This document shows, piece by piece, positions 28,427-37,061 of a stretch of 64,000 nt of DNA; positions within the stretch are counted from its first letter, which is position 1; each line of letters opens with the position of its first letter. The notes under the pieces were generated by a model. That model was not told where the DNA came from. It did no database searches and saw nothing but the letters and a program-made list of their open reading frames with translations. The DNA comes from Cobetia crustatorum (GTDB taxonomy: Bacteria; Pseudomonadota; Gammaproteobacteria; Pseudomonadales; Halomonadaceae): positions 1 through 64,000 of the forward strand of contig NZ_JEMF01000003.1 of assembly GCF_000591415.1 (NCBI RefSeq), read 5' to 3'. The position numbers and the translations under genes were made by a program.

Positions 28427-28764
28427 GGAAAGCTCCGAAGGGCATGATGTGGGGAAGGAAAAGAGCCTTGCGAAGATAACATCCGAATGTATGCACATAA
28501 CTTGGCCATTGGTCGTCCCATCTGGTATGTCCTCGAGCCTCAATACCCCCCTTGATTGGATGTGCGCTAGCAGACAGATCCCTGACGATAGGCGCTGTCA
28601 TGCGGCGCGTAGCCGTTATTGCTCATCTTTGCCTTGCGACCAAGGAGACACAGTGGGTTGATCTACGCGACCTTGCGTTCCGCAGGGCTCTTCTATACTC
28701 GGAGGAAGTCGTGGTGCGAGGGCGTCGTGGATTCACTCTCGATAACAATGACAAGGAGGGGCCG
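28427..28764. other. 338-base divergent promoter region between cstA and coxB
   Basis: Both adjacent genes start here and read outward, so the gap must hold both promoters. A candidate coxB promoter lies at 28673-28699. No gene is credible; the open frame from 28552 is the upstream extension of coxB. Confidence 0.55.
28673..28699 (+). promoter_or_regulatory. candidate sigma-70 promoter for coxB
   Basis: TATACT at 28694-28699 is a good -10 element; TTGCGT at 28673-28678 is a poor -35 with a 15-base spacer. Located 66 bases before the coxB start. Confidence 0.35.
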
Positions 28765-29948
28765 ATGTTATGGATCGCGGAAAGACTTTCTCGCCTCACT
28801 GGGTCTGTGCGCGGATATCGGCGCCTTCTGTCCCTGTCTCTGTTCCTGCCGCGAGGAATGCTGTTCCTCGCGGGTGGTGTCGCGACTCCAGCGCTGGCGA
28901 TTGAATACAACATGCCGGTCGGAGTCACGGCGGTCAGCGTGATATTCACTCGCTGCACATGACCATCTTCTGGATCTGCGTGATCATCGGTGTCGTGGTG
29001 TTCGGCATCATGGGTTACTCCATGATTCGTCACCGCAAATCGCGTGGTGCTATTCCGGCCACTTTCCACGAGAACACGCGCATTGAAATCCTGTGGACAA
29101 TCATTCCGCTCGTCATTCTATTCGTGATGGCCGTGCCGGCGACCGCCACTCTCAAGGACATGTACGACGCCTCCGAATCGGCACTCGATATCAAGGTCAC
29201 GGGTCATCAATGGCGTTGGCAGTACGAATACCTGGGCGAGAATGTTGCCTTCACTTCAAGCCTCGCGACCCCGCGTGAGCAGATCAACAACACCTCCGAG
29301 AAGGGGGAACACTATTTGTTGGAAGTGGATAATCCACTGGTGCTGCCCATCAATCGCAAGGTGCGCTTTCTGACCACCTCAGCCGATGTCATCCATTCCT
29401 GGTGGGTGCCGGACTTTGGCGTCAAGAAAGATGCCATTCCAGGCTTCATCAATGAAGCATGGACGCGCATCGACACTCCCGGGACCTATCGTGGCCAGTG
29501 CGCTGAGCTATGCGGCAAGGACCACGGTTTCATGCCAGTCGTGGTACAGGCGTTGCCGGAAGCCGAGTTCGATGAGTGGCTGGTCGCTCGCAAGGCAGAG
29601 GCAGAGGCTTCGCTGAGCGATGCTGGTCGCGATTGGGGTCTTGAAGAATTGATGGAGAAGGGCGAGAAGACCTACGCCACCATCTGTGCTGCCTGCCACC
29701 AACCGAATGGCCAGGGGATGCCCCCGGCCTTCCCGTCACTGGTGGGTAGCGCCATCGTTACCGGTGATATGCAGGCGCATATCGACATCGTGATAAACGG
29801 CAAGGCAGGTACACCGATGGCGGCCTTTGCCGATGTGCTCAGTCCGGTGGAACTGGCAGCGGTGATTACCTACGAACGCAATGCCTGGGGCAATGACACG
29901 GGCGAGCTGGTGCAGCCTGCGGTGATCAAAGAGCAGCTGTCGCAATGA
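28765..29948 (+). pseudogene. coxB: cytochrome c oxidase subunit II with fused cytochrome c (caa3 type), one frameshift
   Basis: Accepts electrons and passes them through CuA to subunit I. The start at 28765 has AAGGAGGGG upstream. The first segment gives a signal region and NMPVGVTAVS, then runs out of frame to a stop at 28962. The rest starts at HMTIFWICVIIG in the next frame. One missing base near 28938 (AGC-CGT-GAT-ATT-CAC) restores SRDIHSLHMTIFWI as in homologues. The second part has two membrane helices, the CuA site (DVIHSWWVP and CAELCGKDHGFM), and a C-terminal cytochrome c domain with CAACH and the axial Met in GTPMAAF. Restored length about 394. Probably functional with a sequencing error. 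Confidence 0.92.
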
Positions 29949-30064
29949 CGCATCGCTATCTAAGAGGTGGCGTTCGAGGTTGAGGGAATCAGATAGACAT
30001 CAGGATATTCGCATCCGGCTCCGGTACCGGTTCCGGCAAGGGATGCTCACTCAGGAGAGGCATC

Positions 30065-31726
30065 ATGGCCAGTGACAAGTCACACAAGGCAGTGCTCCAG
30101 GCCAGCGAAGGCGGTACGTCAGGCGGCGAATACTCCTCTGCCAGCCAGCATGCAGGTCATGGCGCCGCTCCGCGCGGCATGATGCGCTGGTTACTGACCA
30201 CCAATCATAAGGATATCGGCACGCTTTATCTGATCTTCTCACTGACGATGCTGTTCATCGGCGGCATCATGGCGTTGGTGATTCGTACGGAATTGTTCCA
30301 GCCGGGTCTGCAGATGGTGCAGCCCGAGTTCTTCAATCAGATGACCACCATGCACGGCCTGATCATGGTATTCGGCGCCATCATGCCGGCCTTCACGGGG
30401 TTGGCAAACTGGATGATTCCACTCCAGATCGGTGCGCCGGACATGGCGCTGCCTCGCCTCAACAACTTCAGCTTCTGGCTGCTGCCGGTCGCCTTCCTGC
30501 TGCTGCTGTCCACGCTATTGATGGAAGGCGGCGGTCCTAACTTTGGTTGGACGTTCTACGCCCCGCTCTCCACTACCTATGCACCACCTTCCACCAGCTT
30601 CTTCATCTTCTCGCTGCATATTGCCGGTATCAGTTCGATTCTTGGCGCGATCAACATCATCGCGACCATACTCAATCTGCGTGCGCCGGGCATGCGCATG
30701 ATGGATATGCCGCTGTTCGTGTGGACCTGGCTGATCACCGCTTTCCTGTTGATTGCCGTCATGCCGGTATTGGCGGGTGCCATCACCATGATGCTGTTCG
30801 ATATCAATTTCGGCACCAGCTACTTCAATGCCGCCGGTGGCGGTGATCCAGTGTTGTTCCAACATCTGTTCTGGTTCTTCGGCCACCCTGAGGTTTACAT
30901 CATGATTCTGCCGGCGTTCGGGATCGTGTCCGCCATCGTGCCGACTTTCTCGCGTAAGCGGCTATTCGGCTACGCCTCGATGGTCTACGCCACGGGATCG
31001 ATTGCGATCATGTCGTTTCTGGTCTGGGCACATCACATGTTTGCCGTTGGCCTGCCGCTGGTGGCGGAGTTGTTCTTCATGTACACGACAATGCTGATCG
31101 CCGTGCCGACGGGCGTGAAGGTCTTCAACTGGATCGCCACCATGTTTCGCGGCTCCATCAGCTTCGAACCGCCGATGCTGTTTGCCATCGCCTTTATCGT
31201 CCAGTTCACCATTGGTGGCTTCTCGGGACTGATGCTGGCTATCGCGCCAGCTGATTTCCAGTATCACGATACCTACTTCGTGGTCGCACACTTCCACTAT
31301 GTACTGGTGCCGGGTGCGTTGTTCGCGATTCTGGCAGGCGTCTATTACTGGCTGCCGAAGTGGACCGGTTTTTACCCCCATGAGGGGCTGTCGAAGTGGC
31401 ATTTCTGGTTGTCGGTGGTGGGCGTGAACCTGACCTTCTTCCCGATGCACTTCTCGGGGCTGGCCGGCATGCCGCGCCGTATTCCGGACTACGCCCTGCA
31501 GTTCGCTGATTTCAACATGCTCTCCAGCCTCGGTGCCTTCCTGTTCGGATTCTCACAGCTGTTGTTTCTGGTCGTGATCATCAAGTGTGCACGGGGTGGC
31601 GTCAGGGCTCCTGCGTGCGCCTGGGAGGGTGCGGTGGACCTGGAGTGGAGTGTGCCAAGCCCGGCGCCATTACATACCTTCGAGGTACCGCCGCAAACTC
31701 GTGATGGACAGATTGTCAGGCCTTGA
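30065..31726 (+). CDS. coxA: cytochrome c oxidase subunit I
   Basis: The catalytic subunit, carrying haem a and the haem a3-CuB site that reduces oxygen and pumps protons. 553 residues with 12 helices. Signatures: [10 protein letters not shown] (haem a His), [17 protein letters not shown] with the cross-linked His-Tyr and proton-channel Glu region, [10 protein letters not shown] (CuB His pair) and HFHYVLV (haem ligands). The N-terminal 35 residues are hydrophilic (Ser/Gly/His-rich). It follows coxB by 116 bases. A GAGAGG site precedes the ATG. The C-terminal [21 protein letters not shown] is the usual end of this subunit in pseudomonad-type operons. Confidence 0.97.
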   Translation: MASDKSHKAVLQASEGGTSGGEYSSASQHAGHGAAPRGMMRWLLTTNHKDIGTLYLIFSLTMLFIGGIMALVIRTELFQPGLQMVQPEFFNQMTTMHGLIMVFGAIMPAFTGLANWMIPLQIGAPDMALPRLNNFSFWLLPVAFLLLLSTLLMEGGGPNFGWTFYAPLSTTYAPPSTSFFIFSLHIAGISSILGAINIIATILNLRAPGMRMMDMPLFVWTWLITAFLLIAVMPVLAGAITMMLFDINFGTSYFNAAGGGDPVLFQHLFWFFGHPEVYIMILPAFGIVSAIVPTFSRKRLFGYASMVYATGSIAIMSFLVWAHHMFAVGLPLVAELFFMYTTMLIAVPTGVKVFNWIATMFRGSISFEPPMLFAIAFIVQFTIGGFSGLMLAIAPADFQYHDTYFVVAHFHYVLVPGALFAILAGVYYWLPKWTGFYPHEGLSKWHFWLSVVGVNLTFFPMHFSGLAGMPRRIPDYALQFADFNMLSSLGAFLFGFSQLLFLVVIIKCARGGVRAPACAWEGAVDLEWSVPSPAPLHTFEVPPQTRDGQIVRP

Positions 31727-31783
31727 ATGATAGGTGGTAGGCAAGAGCAAACAGGAACTCGTGGGCCAGAGAAGGAGGGGCGC

Positions 31784-32368
31784 ATGACATCGGATGAGCA
31801 TGCCAGTGCCAGAAGAGTTGATCAGCAGGCAGGGGTCATGCGCACTGTGCGGCGCACGCTACTGGCGCTCGCGGGCATGCTGGGTTTTGCCTTCGCGCTG
31901 GTGCCGCTCTACGACGTTTTCTGCAATCTAACGGGGCTGAATGGCAAGGCGGCCAGTCAGGCGAAGGCTGCCGTCGCCATGGAAATTGATGAGAGTCGCT
32001 GGATATCAGTGCGCTTCATCGTTCAGCAAGGGCAGGGTTTGCCGTGGACGCTTGAAGCGCTTGATGAGAGTTTTCGCATTCATCCTGGCGGGCAGTACAG
32101 CGCGCGCTTCGTCTTCATCAATCACGCGGACAGAGCGGTGCGCGGTCGAGCAGTTCCCAGTGTCAGCCCGTCAGAGGGTTCGCTACATCTGAGGAAGATC
32201 ACATGCTTCTGCTTTCAGGAACAAACGCTAGCTGCTGGCGAGCGACGTGAGCTGCCACTGGTATTTCAGGTCGACTCTGACCTCCCCGAAGACATTCGTG
32301 ATCTGACACTGGCATATACCCTCTACCCGGTGGCTTTGGCAGCAAGTGATAACGACGATGATGTGTAA
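31784..32368 (+). CDS. ctaG: cytochrome c oxidase assembly protein CtaG/Cox11
   Basis: Delivers copper to the CuB site of subunit I. From ATG 31784 (AAGGAGGGG upstream) it has 194 residues: one N-terminal membrane anchor (LLALAGMLGFAFALVPLYDVFC), then a periplasmic immunoglobulin-like domain with the copper motif CFCFQEQTL and the end LAYTLYPV. The Cys in VFCNLTG after the anchor is also conserved in Cox11. The longer reading from 31727 lacks support. Located between coxA and coxC as in related operons. Confidence 0.95.
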   Translation: MTSDEHASARRVDQQAGVMRTVRRTLLALAGMLGFAFALVPLYDVFCNLTGLNGKAASQAKAAVAMEIDESRWISVRFIVQQGQGLPWTLEALDESFRIHPGGQYSARFVFINHADRAVRGRAVPSVSPSEGSLHLRKITCFCFQEQTLAAGERRELPLVFQVDSDLPEDIRDLTLAYTLYPVALAASDNDDDV

Positions 32369-32437
32369 CGCTTAGAGGCGCTGGTCGGTCTTCGCGTCAT
32401 GGCGGTGCGGCAGGATAATGCACGTAGGAGGTGATGC

Positions 32438-33298
32438 ATGAGCAGTGGCAGCTATTACGTACCGGCGCATAGTGCTTGGCCCATCCTTGGGGTGCTGGCG
32501 GTCGGCAGCATGATGGTCGGCACTGGTATCTGGATGGTGCATGGCAGTGCAGCATGGCTATCGGGTATTGGACTGTTGGCGGTCATGCTGGTGATGGCCG
32601 GTTGGTTTCGTGATGTCATTCATGAATCGATGAGTGGTCTTTATGATGACCAGATGGACCGCTCCTTCCGATGGGGGATGGGCTGGTTCATTTTCTCGGA
32701 GCTGATGTTCTTTGCTGCCTTCTTCGGTGCATTGTTTTATGTGCGTACCTTCGCACTGCCGTGGTTGGACGGCGAAGGTGCCAAGGGTGTTACCGCACTG
32801 CTATGGCCAGATTTCACGGCCAGTTGGCCGCTGATGAATCCACCGGATGCGTCTATCTCGGGGCCGAAAGAGGTGTTGTCGCCCTGGCAGTTACCACTGG
32901 CCAATACATTGCTGCTGGTCAGCTCCAGCATCACCCTGACGGTGGCGCACGAAGGATTGAAAATGGGCTATCGGCGCACAGCGCGTAACTGGCTAGCGGG
33001 TACGGTCGGGCTGGGCGTGTGCTTCCTGACGCTGCAGGGCATCGAGTACTACGAAGCGTGGCATCACCTTGGTTTGACGCTTCAGGCCGGCGTCTATGGC
33101 GGTACTTTCTTCCTGCTGACGGGGTTTCATGGCCTGCACGTCACGATTGGCACATTGATTCTCGCCGTCATGCTGGTGCGCGTGATCCGCGGCCACTTTT
33201 CCACCGAGCACCACTTTGCCTTCGAGGCGGCGGCCTGGTACTGGCACTTTGTCGACGCCGTGTGGATTGGCCTGTTCTTGTTCGTCTATGTGTTTTGA
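32438..33298 (+). CDS. coxC: cytochrome c oxidase subunit III
   Basis: A seven-helix structural subunit, 286 residues. Signatures: GLYDDQMDRSFRWGMGWFIFSELMFF near residue 70-90, TLQGIEYYEAWHHLGLTLQAGVYGG, FHGLHVTIGTLIL and a C-terminal AWYWHFVDAVWIGLFLFVYVF. The insertion between helices 3 and 4 (LDGEGAKGVTALLWPDF) is usual in this oxidase class. The start has GGAGGTGATG upstream. Follows ctaG by 69 bases. Confidence 0.97.
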   Translation: MSSGSYYVPAHSAWPILGVLAVGSMMVGTGIWMVHGSAAWLSGIGLLAVMLVMAGWFRDVIHESMSGLYDDQMDRSFRWGMGWFIFSELMFFAAFFGALFYVRTFALPWLDGEGAKGVTALLWPDFTASWPLMNPPDASISGPKEVLSPWQLPLANTLLLVSSSITLTVAHEGLKMGYRRTARNWLAGTVGLGVCFLTLQGIEYYEAWHHLGLTLQAGVYGGTFFLLTGFHGLHVTIGTLILAVMLVRVIRGHFSTEHHFAFEAAAWYWHFVDAVWIGLFLFVYVF

Positions 33299-33328
33299 TG
33301 CGTGTTCTGACGTCGTGTATCGCCAGTG

Positions 33329-33520
33329 CTAATCAAGCATTCCGGTGGAGAAGCCCATGACTAGCAGGATTACCAGACAGACAGCGAGACCCACTCGCCA
33401 CTTGAGAGAAGTCAGCAGACGTCGACTGCGGCTGCCATCACGAAGTAGAAAACCAGCACCGGCGACAAGGCTGGCCAGCATACCGATGAAGACCAGTGCA
33501 ATAAGCGACTTGAGCAACAT
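33329..33520 (-). CDS. DUF2909 twin-transmembrane small protein
   Basis: A 63-residue protein of two membrane helices (SLIALVFIGMLASLVAGAGFLL and VGLAVCLVILLVMGFSTGML) joined by a short basic loop (RDGSRSRRLLTSLKWR). It fits the DUF2909 family, which in pseudomonads and halomonads sits in the cytochrome oxidase cluster in reverse orientation, as here. AAAGGAG lies about 6 bases before the ATG. A role in oxidase assembly is suggested by position only. Its start codon shares a CATG with the likely SURF1 start. Confidence 0.85.
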   Translation of the reverse strand: MLLKSLIALVFIGMLASLVAGAGFLLRDGSRSRRLLTSLKWRVGLAVCLVILLVMGFSTGMLD

Positions 33521-34409
33521 GACAACTCCTTTGCCTGGGGATGAGTCTCAGGTGGCGGCAGGGCACTTTTCAGAGGGCTATAAAGAACGTAACACGCTAC
33601 CGCTTAGTCGAGACCACGTAGAGCCTGAGCGCAAGTCGTCCCTGTCGTCTGCTCATACATTGTCTGTTCAAGAATCGTCAGCGACTGGCAATGCGTTAGC
33701 GTCAGCCACCATTGGTGAGCGACGCGTCGGGCGTGGCTGGTGGCTATTCTGGAGTGCGCTGATCGTACTGGGCCTGTGTCTATGTACCTGGCAGATCAAT
33801 CGCGGTCAGGCACGCGCCCAGCATCTTGAAGATGCTGCCAGCGCTCCTGAGCTGGTAATGCCTGATGCACCGCCAGCCAGTGCCAGCCTGATCGAATTGC
33901 GGGGGGAATGGTTACCTCAGCACAGCCTGTTACTGGATAACCGCACGCTTGACCAGCGCCACGGTGTCGCTGTGCTAACGCCTTTCAAAGCAGAGGATGG
34001 CCGTTGGTGGCTGGTTGAGCGTGGATTCGTTCCCACGCCAGCACCGCGCGTCGATCCGGATGTTGTCACGCCGCTGGAGCCAGGTGCGATCCGGGGACGT
34101 TGGCAGTGGCTAGATAGTCGTGGCACTAGTGGCGGACCGTTATTTGGCCCTAATCGAGAAGGGCAGCGCCTGCAGCAGATAGACCTGAGCGCGTGGCAAG
34201 CATTGGGTCCACCGGCCTATGCCGGCGTGCTGCATCAGGTCAGTGGCATTGGGCAGTTTGCGCCGTGGTGGCAGCCCGGCAACATGACGCCGGAACGTCA
34301 CTACGCTTATGCCCTGCAGTGGTTGGGGCTGAGTCTGGGAGCGGCTGTCGTCATGGTGCTGGGTGCACGCCGCCAACGTTCATCATCACTGCACCAGCAT
34401 CATGTCTGA
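33519..34409 (+). CDS. SURF1 family cytochrome oxidase assembly protein
   Basis: SURF1 (Shy1) proteins help insert haem a into subunit I. The protein has an N-terminal helix (WWLFWSALIVLGLCLCTWQINRGQ), a periplasmic domain (LRGEWLPQHSLLLDNRTLDQRHGVAVLTPF and WWLVERGFVP), and a C-terminal helix preceded by HYAYALQWLGLSLGAAVVMV, all typical. The start is uncertain: ATG 33519 gives 296 residues with about 75 unusual Ser-rich residues before the first helix, and its ribosome-binding site is weak. The frame is open to 33345, but that part overlaps the reverse DUF2909 gene. Confidence 0.88.
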   Translation: MTTPLPGDESQVAAGHFSEGYKERNTLPLSRDHVEPERKSSLSSAHTLSVQESSATGNALASATIGERRVGRGWWLFWSALIVLGLCLCTWQINRGQARAQHLEDAASAPELVMPDAPPASASLIELRGEWLPQHSLLLDNRTLDQRHGVAVLTPFKAEDGRWWLVERGFVPTPAPRVDPDVVTPLEPGAIRGRWQWLDSRGTSGGPLFGPNREGQRLQQIDLSAWQALGPPAYAGVLHQVSGIGQFAPWWQPGNMTPERHYAYALQWLGLSLGAAVVMVLGARRQRSSSLHQHHV

Positions 34410-34463
34410 GAGGCTTGGTCATAAATGTTCGGTCATGCCTTGAATACCCCGTCATGCTTGAGC

Positions 34464-34505
34464 GTAGTAGTGGTGTTTAACATGGTAGTAGTGGCATTTA
34501 ACACG
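34464..34505 (+). repeat. two tandem copies of a 21-base unit upstream of the accessory gene
   Basis: 34464-34484 and 34485-34505 agree at 18 of 21 bases (GTAGTAGTGG then TTTAACA). They end just before the ribosome-binding site of the next gene. Confidence 0.7.
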
Positions 34506-34519
34506 AAGGAGGTGTGTGA

Positions 34520-35134
34520 ATGACATATGTGATGCGCCAGCGTCTCAAGCTAGTCGCTCTGCTAGGGCTATTATTTGCACCTCTGCCCCTTGCGTGGGCA
34601 ATGCTCAACGCACAAGTCGGCATTCCTGATGGACGAGTGGCCAATGGTGCGTTGCTGCCAGCGGTCGCGCCGCTGCCTGAGTGGTCGCTGCGTTATATCG
34701 GCGAAGAGCAAGATGCGTCGCTTGTAGAGACCGGTATGCCACCACAGATAGCGCGCGGTGCTGATGAAGAGCGTTTTTGGCTGAGCTGGCCGGAGTCAGA
34801 AGATTCTCGGCAGGCTGAGGTCCAGGCGGAGCGTTGGTGGCGATTGCATCGCGCGTTAGGCAAGGAGGCGCCGCGACTCGGTCGATTGGTCGTTGCTGCC
34901 CAGGAGTTCCAGCATGCCCAAGTGCCGGGTGAGCAACGGGCGCTAGGAGAGTGGCCAGTGGCTGATCTTCATTCTGCCGCGACACCCGAGAGTGATGCGA
35001 CGTTGCCAGAGAGCCTGCGTTTGATCGATCCGCAGGGGCGAGTGGTGTTGGCGTATGGAGCAGACGTAACGCCCAAGGCAGTACTGACGGATGTGCGTCG
35101 TCTGCTCAAGCGTAATCCAGCGGCGCCGCGCTGA
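34520..35134 (+). CDS. cytochrome oxidase cluster accessory membrane protein
   Basis: A 204-residue protein with one N-terminal helix (LVALLGLLFAPLPLAWAML) and a periplasmic domain. The end (ESLRLIDPQGRVVLAYG, then DVRRLLKR) has the outline of a degraded thioredoxin/SCO-type fold without a Cys pair. An uncharacterised gene of this type lies between SURF1 and ctaA in pseudomonad oxidase clusters. AGGAGGTG precedes the ATG. Oxidase assembly is inferred from position. Confidence 0.8.
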   Translation: MTYVMRQRLKLVALLGLLFAPLPLAWAMLNAQVGIPDGRVANGALLPAVAPLPEWSLRYIGEEQDASLVETGMPPQIARGADEERFWLSWPESEDSRQAEVQAERWWRLHRALGKEAPRLGRLVVAAQEFQHAQVPGEQRALGEWPVADLHSAATPESDATLPESLRLIDPQGRVVLAYGADVTPKAVLTDVRRLLKRNPAAPR

Positions 35135-35210
35135 TTGAGTCATGCTGATCGCGCCATACTGGTTATGTCCTACTGTTGAAGACATTGTCTTGTGAGTAAG
35201 GAGATGTGCC

Positions 35211-36521
35211 ATGCCCTCTCTCTCTTCTCTCTCCTCCGCACGCTCCGGACAGCGTGGTACAGCGTTAGTGCCTCCTCCGCCTTTCATCCTGGACGATAAG
35301 CGCTCCCGCTTGTCAGTGTCTCCCTCACTCCATTTTGATACGCAATCTGTCCAGCGGCAGTTGTATCGCACGTGGCGTGCAAGTCTGATGTTGACTAGCG
35401 TCATGCTGGTGTTGGTTGTCTGTGTCATTGCGCTAGGCGCATGGACGCGGCTGGTGGACGCCGGTCTAGGCTGCCCTGATTGGCCAGGCTGTTATGGGGC
35501 ATTGGTGGTGCCGGATGCGCAGACGGCCAATCTGCATAGCCCACATCATCCTCTTGAGCGCTATAAAGCCTGGGCTGAGATGATTCACCGCTATGCGGCA
35601 AGTTTGCTGGGGTTGGCGGCAATGGCGCTGGTTGTCATCGGATGGCGCGTGAAGCGTCTTGTGTCGATATCATCGCAATTTTCGAACGAAGTGAACTACA
35701 ACTCCCGAGCACGCTTTCCGGTCACTCTCAGCTTGGCATTGCTAGGTATGCTGATGCTGCAGGGCGCCTTCGGTGCTTTTACGGTGACGCTCAAGCTGTG
35801 GCCGCAGGTCGTGACACTTCATTTGCTCGGCGGTTTGGCGGTCATGAGTCTACTGGGCGTATTGTGGTTGGTCTTGCGACGGCGATTACACGACCTGGTG
35901 TCTACCGCCTCAGCCGAGCTGGCGCTGCCACGCACTCGTCTGCATCAGCCCTGGTTGGTGGCAGCAGCGGTGGTGGCGCTAATCGTGCAGCTGGCACTGG
36001 GCGGTTGGACCTCCAGCAACTATGCAGGCCTCGCCTGCACGGGCTTCCCCAGCTGCAATGACAGCCTATGGCCGACCATGGATTGGGGGGAAGGTTTTCA
36101 CCTGACACAGGATGTTGGCCCCAGTTATTTACATGGCCAACTGCATGGTGAGGCGCGCACTGCGATTCACATGGCGCATCGCGGTGGTGCCTTGCTGCTG
36201 GGGGGCGTACTGATGGGGCTTTATTGGCGTCAGCGTCGCTATGGACGACGAGAGTGGCAAGTGTCAGCGCGTAGAGAAGCTGAGTATCTCAATGGTGCTT
36301 TGCGGCACTCTCCAGCGCGACCACACAATCCGTGGCGCTGGGCGCTTGTGTGCTGGGGGTTACAGGCAGGACTAGGTATTGCCAATGTACTGTGGTGGCT
36401 GCCACTGGATCTGGCATTGGCGCACACAATGGGCGCCGTGGCACTGACCGGTGCGGTGGTATTGGGGGTGTATGAGTCTCGAAAGTCCTGGATAGAGGCA
36501 CCGTCCGATGTAGCACGATAA
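35211..36521 (+). CDS. ctaA: haem A synthase (CtaA/Cox15)
   Basis: Converts haem O to haem A for the oxidase. 436 residues, eight helices in two halves. The first half has GAWTRLVDAGLGCPDWPGCYG and the conserved His in EMIHRYAASLLG; the second has GGWTSSNYAGLACTGFPSCN and IHMAHRGGALLL and ends in NVLWWLPLDLALAHTMGA. An N-terminal extension of about 55 polar residues is unusual. AAGGAGATG lies close before the ATG. The cluster stops here with a strong terminator; ctaB (haem O synthase), the usual next gene, is not present. Confidence 0.95.
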   Translation: MPSLSSLSSARSGQRGTALVPPPPFILDDKRSRLSVSPSLHFDTQSVQRQLYRTWRASLMLTSVMLVLVVCVIALGAWTRLVDAGLGCPDWPGCYGALVVPDAQTANLHSPHHPLERYKAWAEMIHRYAASLLGLAAMALVVIGWRVKRLVSISSQFSNEVNYNSRARFPVTLSLALLGMLMLQGAFGAFTVTLKLWPQVVTLHLLGGLAVMSLLGVLWLVLRRRLHDLVSTASAELALPRTRLHQPWLVAAAVVALIVQLALGGWTSSNYAGLACTGFPSCNDSLWPTMDWGEGFHLTQDVGPSYLHGQLHGEARTAIHMAHRGGALLLGGVLMGLYWRQRRYGRREWQVSARREAEYLNGALRHSPARPHNPWRWALVCWGLQAGLGIANVLWWLPLDLALAHTMGAVALTGAVVLGVYESRKSWIEAPSDVAR

Positions 36522-36547
36522 CCGTCAGAGAGATAATGACTCAGACG

Positions 36548-36595
36548 AAAAACAGCACAGCGCCGCTCCCATAAGCGGCGCTGTGCTGTTTTTTG
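36548..36595. terminator. bidirectional terminator between ctaA and the glutaredoxin gene
   Basis: A perfect 20-base stem (36548-36567 with 36574-36593), loop CCCATA, T run on both strands. It lies between convergent genes. Confidence 0.93.
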
Positions 36596-36619
36596 TTAGC
36601 TTGAGGCTTAAAAGTCAGC

Positions 36620-37015
36620 TCAGACTGAGCTGCCAAAGTGCTGCTGGAGATAGGCATTGATGGTGTCGGATTCGTACATCCACTCCTCACGGCCATCGTC
36701 GTGCGTGATCAACAGGCACGGCACCTTGACGCGACCGCCGCCCTGTTCGAGCGCCTGACGATGTGTTGCATTGTGCTGGGTGTCACGTTGTTCGATATTC
36801 AAGCTCAGCTGATGAATACGCTTGCGAACCTTGATGCAGAATGGGCAGGTCGAGAATTGATACAGTGCCAGGTTGGCCGTTTCTGCATCAACCTTGGCCT
36901 GCTCGGCAGGGCTACGTTCAAGAGCGCTGCCCCGCGTCATTTTCTCGCTGATCAGCATAAAAGGGGCCAGCACCAGACGTAGAGTGCGGAAGAACAGGCG
37001 GATGATGGAGCGCAT
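36620..37015 (-). CDS. membrane-anchored glutaredoxin
   Basis: A 131-residue thioredoxin-fold protein. A short hydrophobic N-terminus (IIRLFFRTLRLVLAPFMLI) probably anchors it; the glutaredoxin domain follows with active site CPFC (YQFSTCPFCIKVRKRI), the cis-Pro VKVPCLL and YESDTINAYL at the glutathione-binding end. This matches the glutaredoxin/GST N-terminal type found beside other gammaproteobacterial housekeeping genes. The start at 37015 has GAGGA 7 bases upstream; the longer frame to 37093 runs into the LysR gene and lacks a site. Confidence 0.88.
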   Translation of the reverse strand: MRSIIRLFFRTLRLVLAPFMLISEKMTRGSALERSPAEQAKVDAETANLALYQFSTCPFCIKVRKRIHQLSLNIEQRDTQHNATHRQALEQGGGRVKVPCLLITHDDGREEWMYESDTINAYLQQHFGSSV

Positions 37016-37061
37016 CGGTAAATCCTCGCGGGCATACGGACGTAAAAGACGTGCGGCCATT

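Noticed and set aside
28552-28764. Upstream extension of the first coxB segment
   Set aside because: The ATG at 28765 has an excellent ribosome-binding site and begins the signal region.
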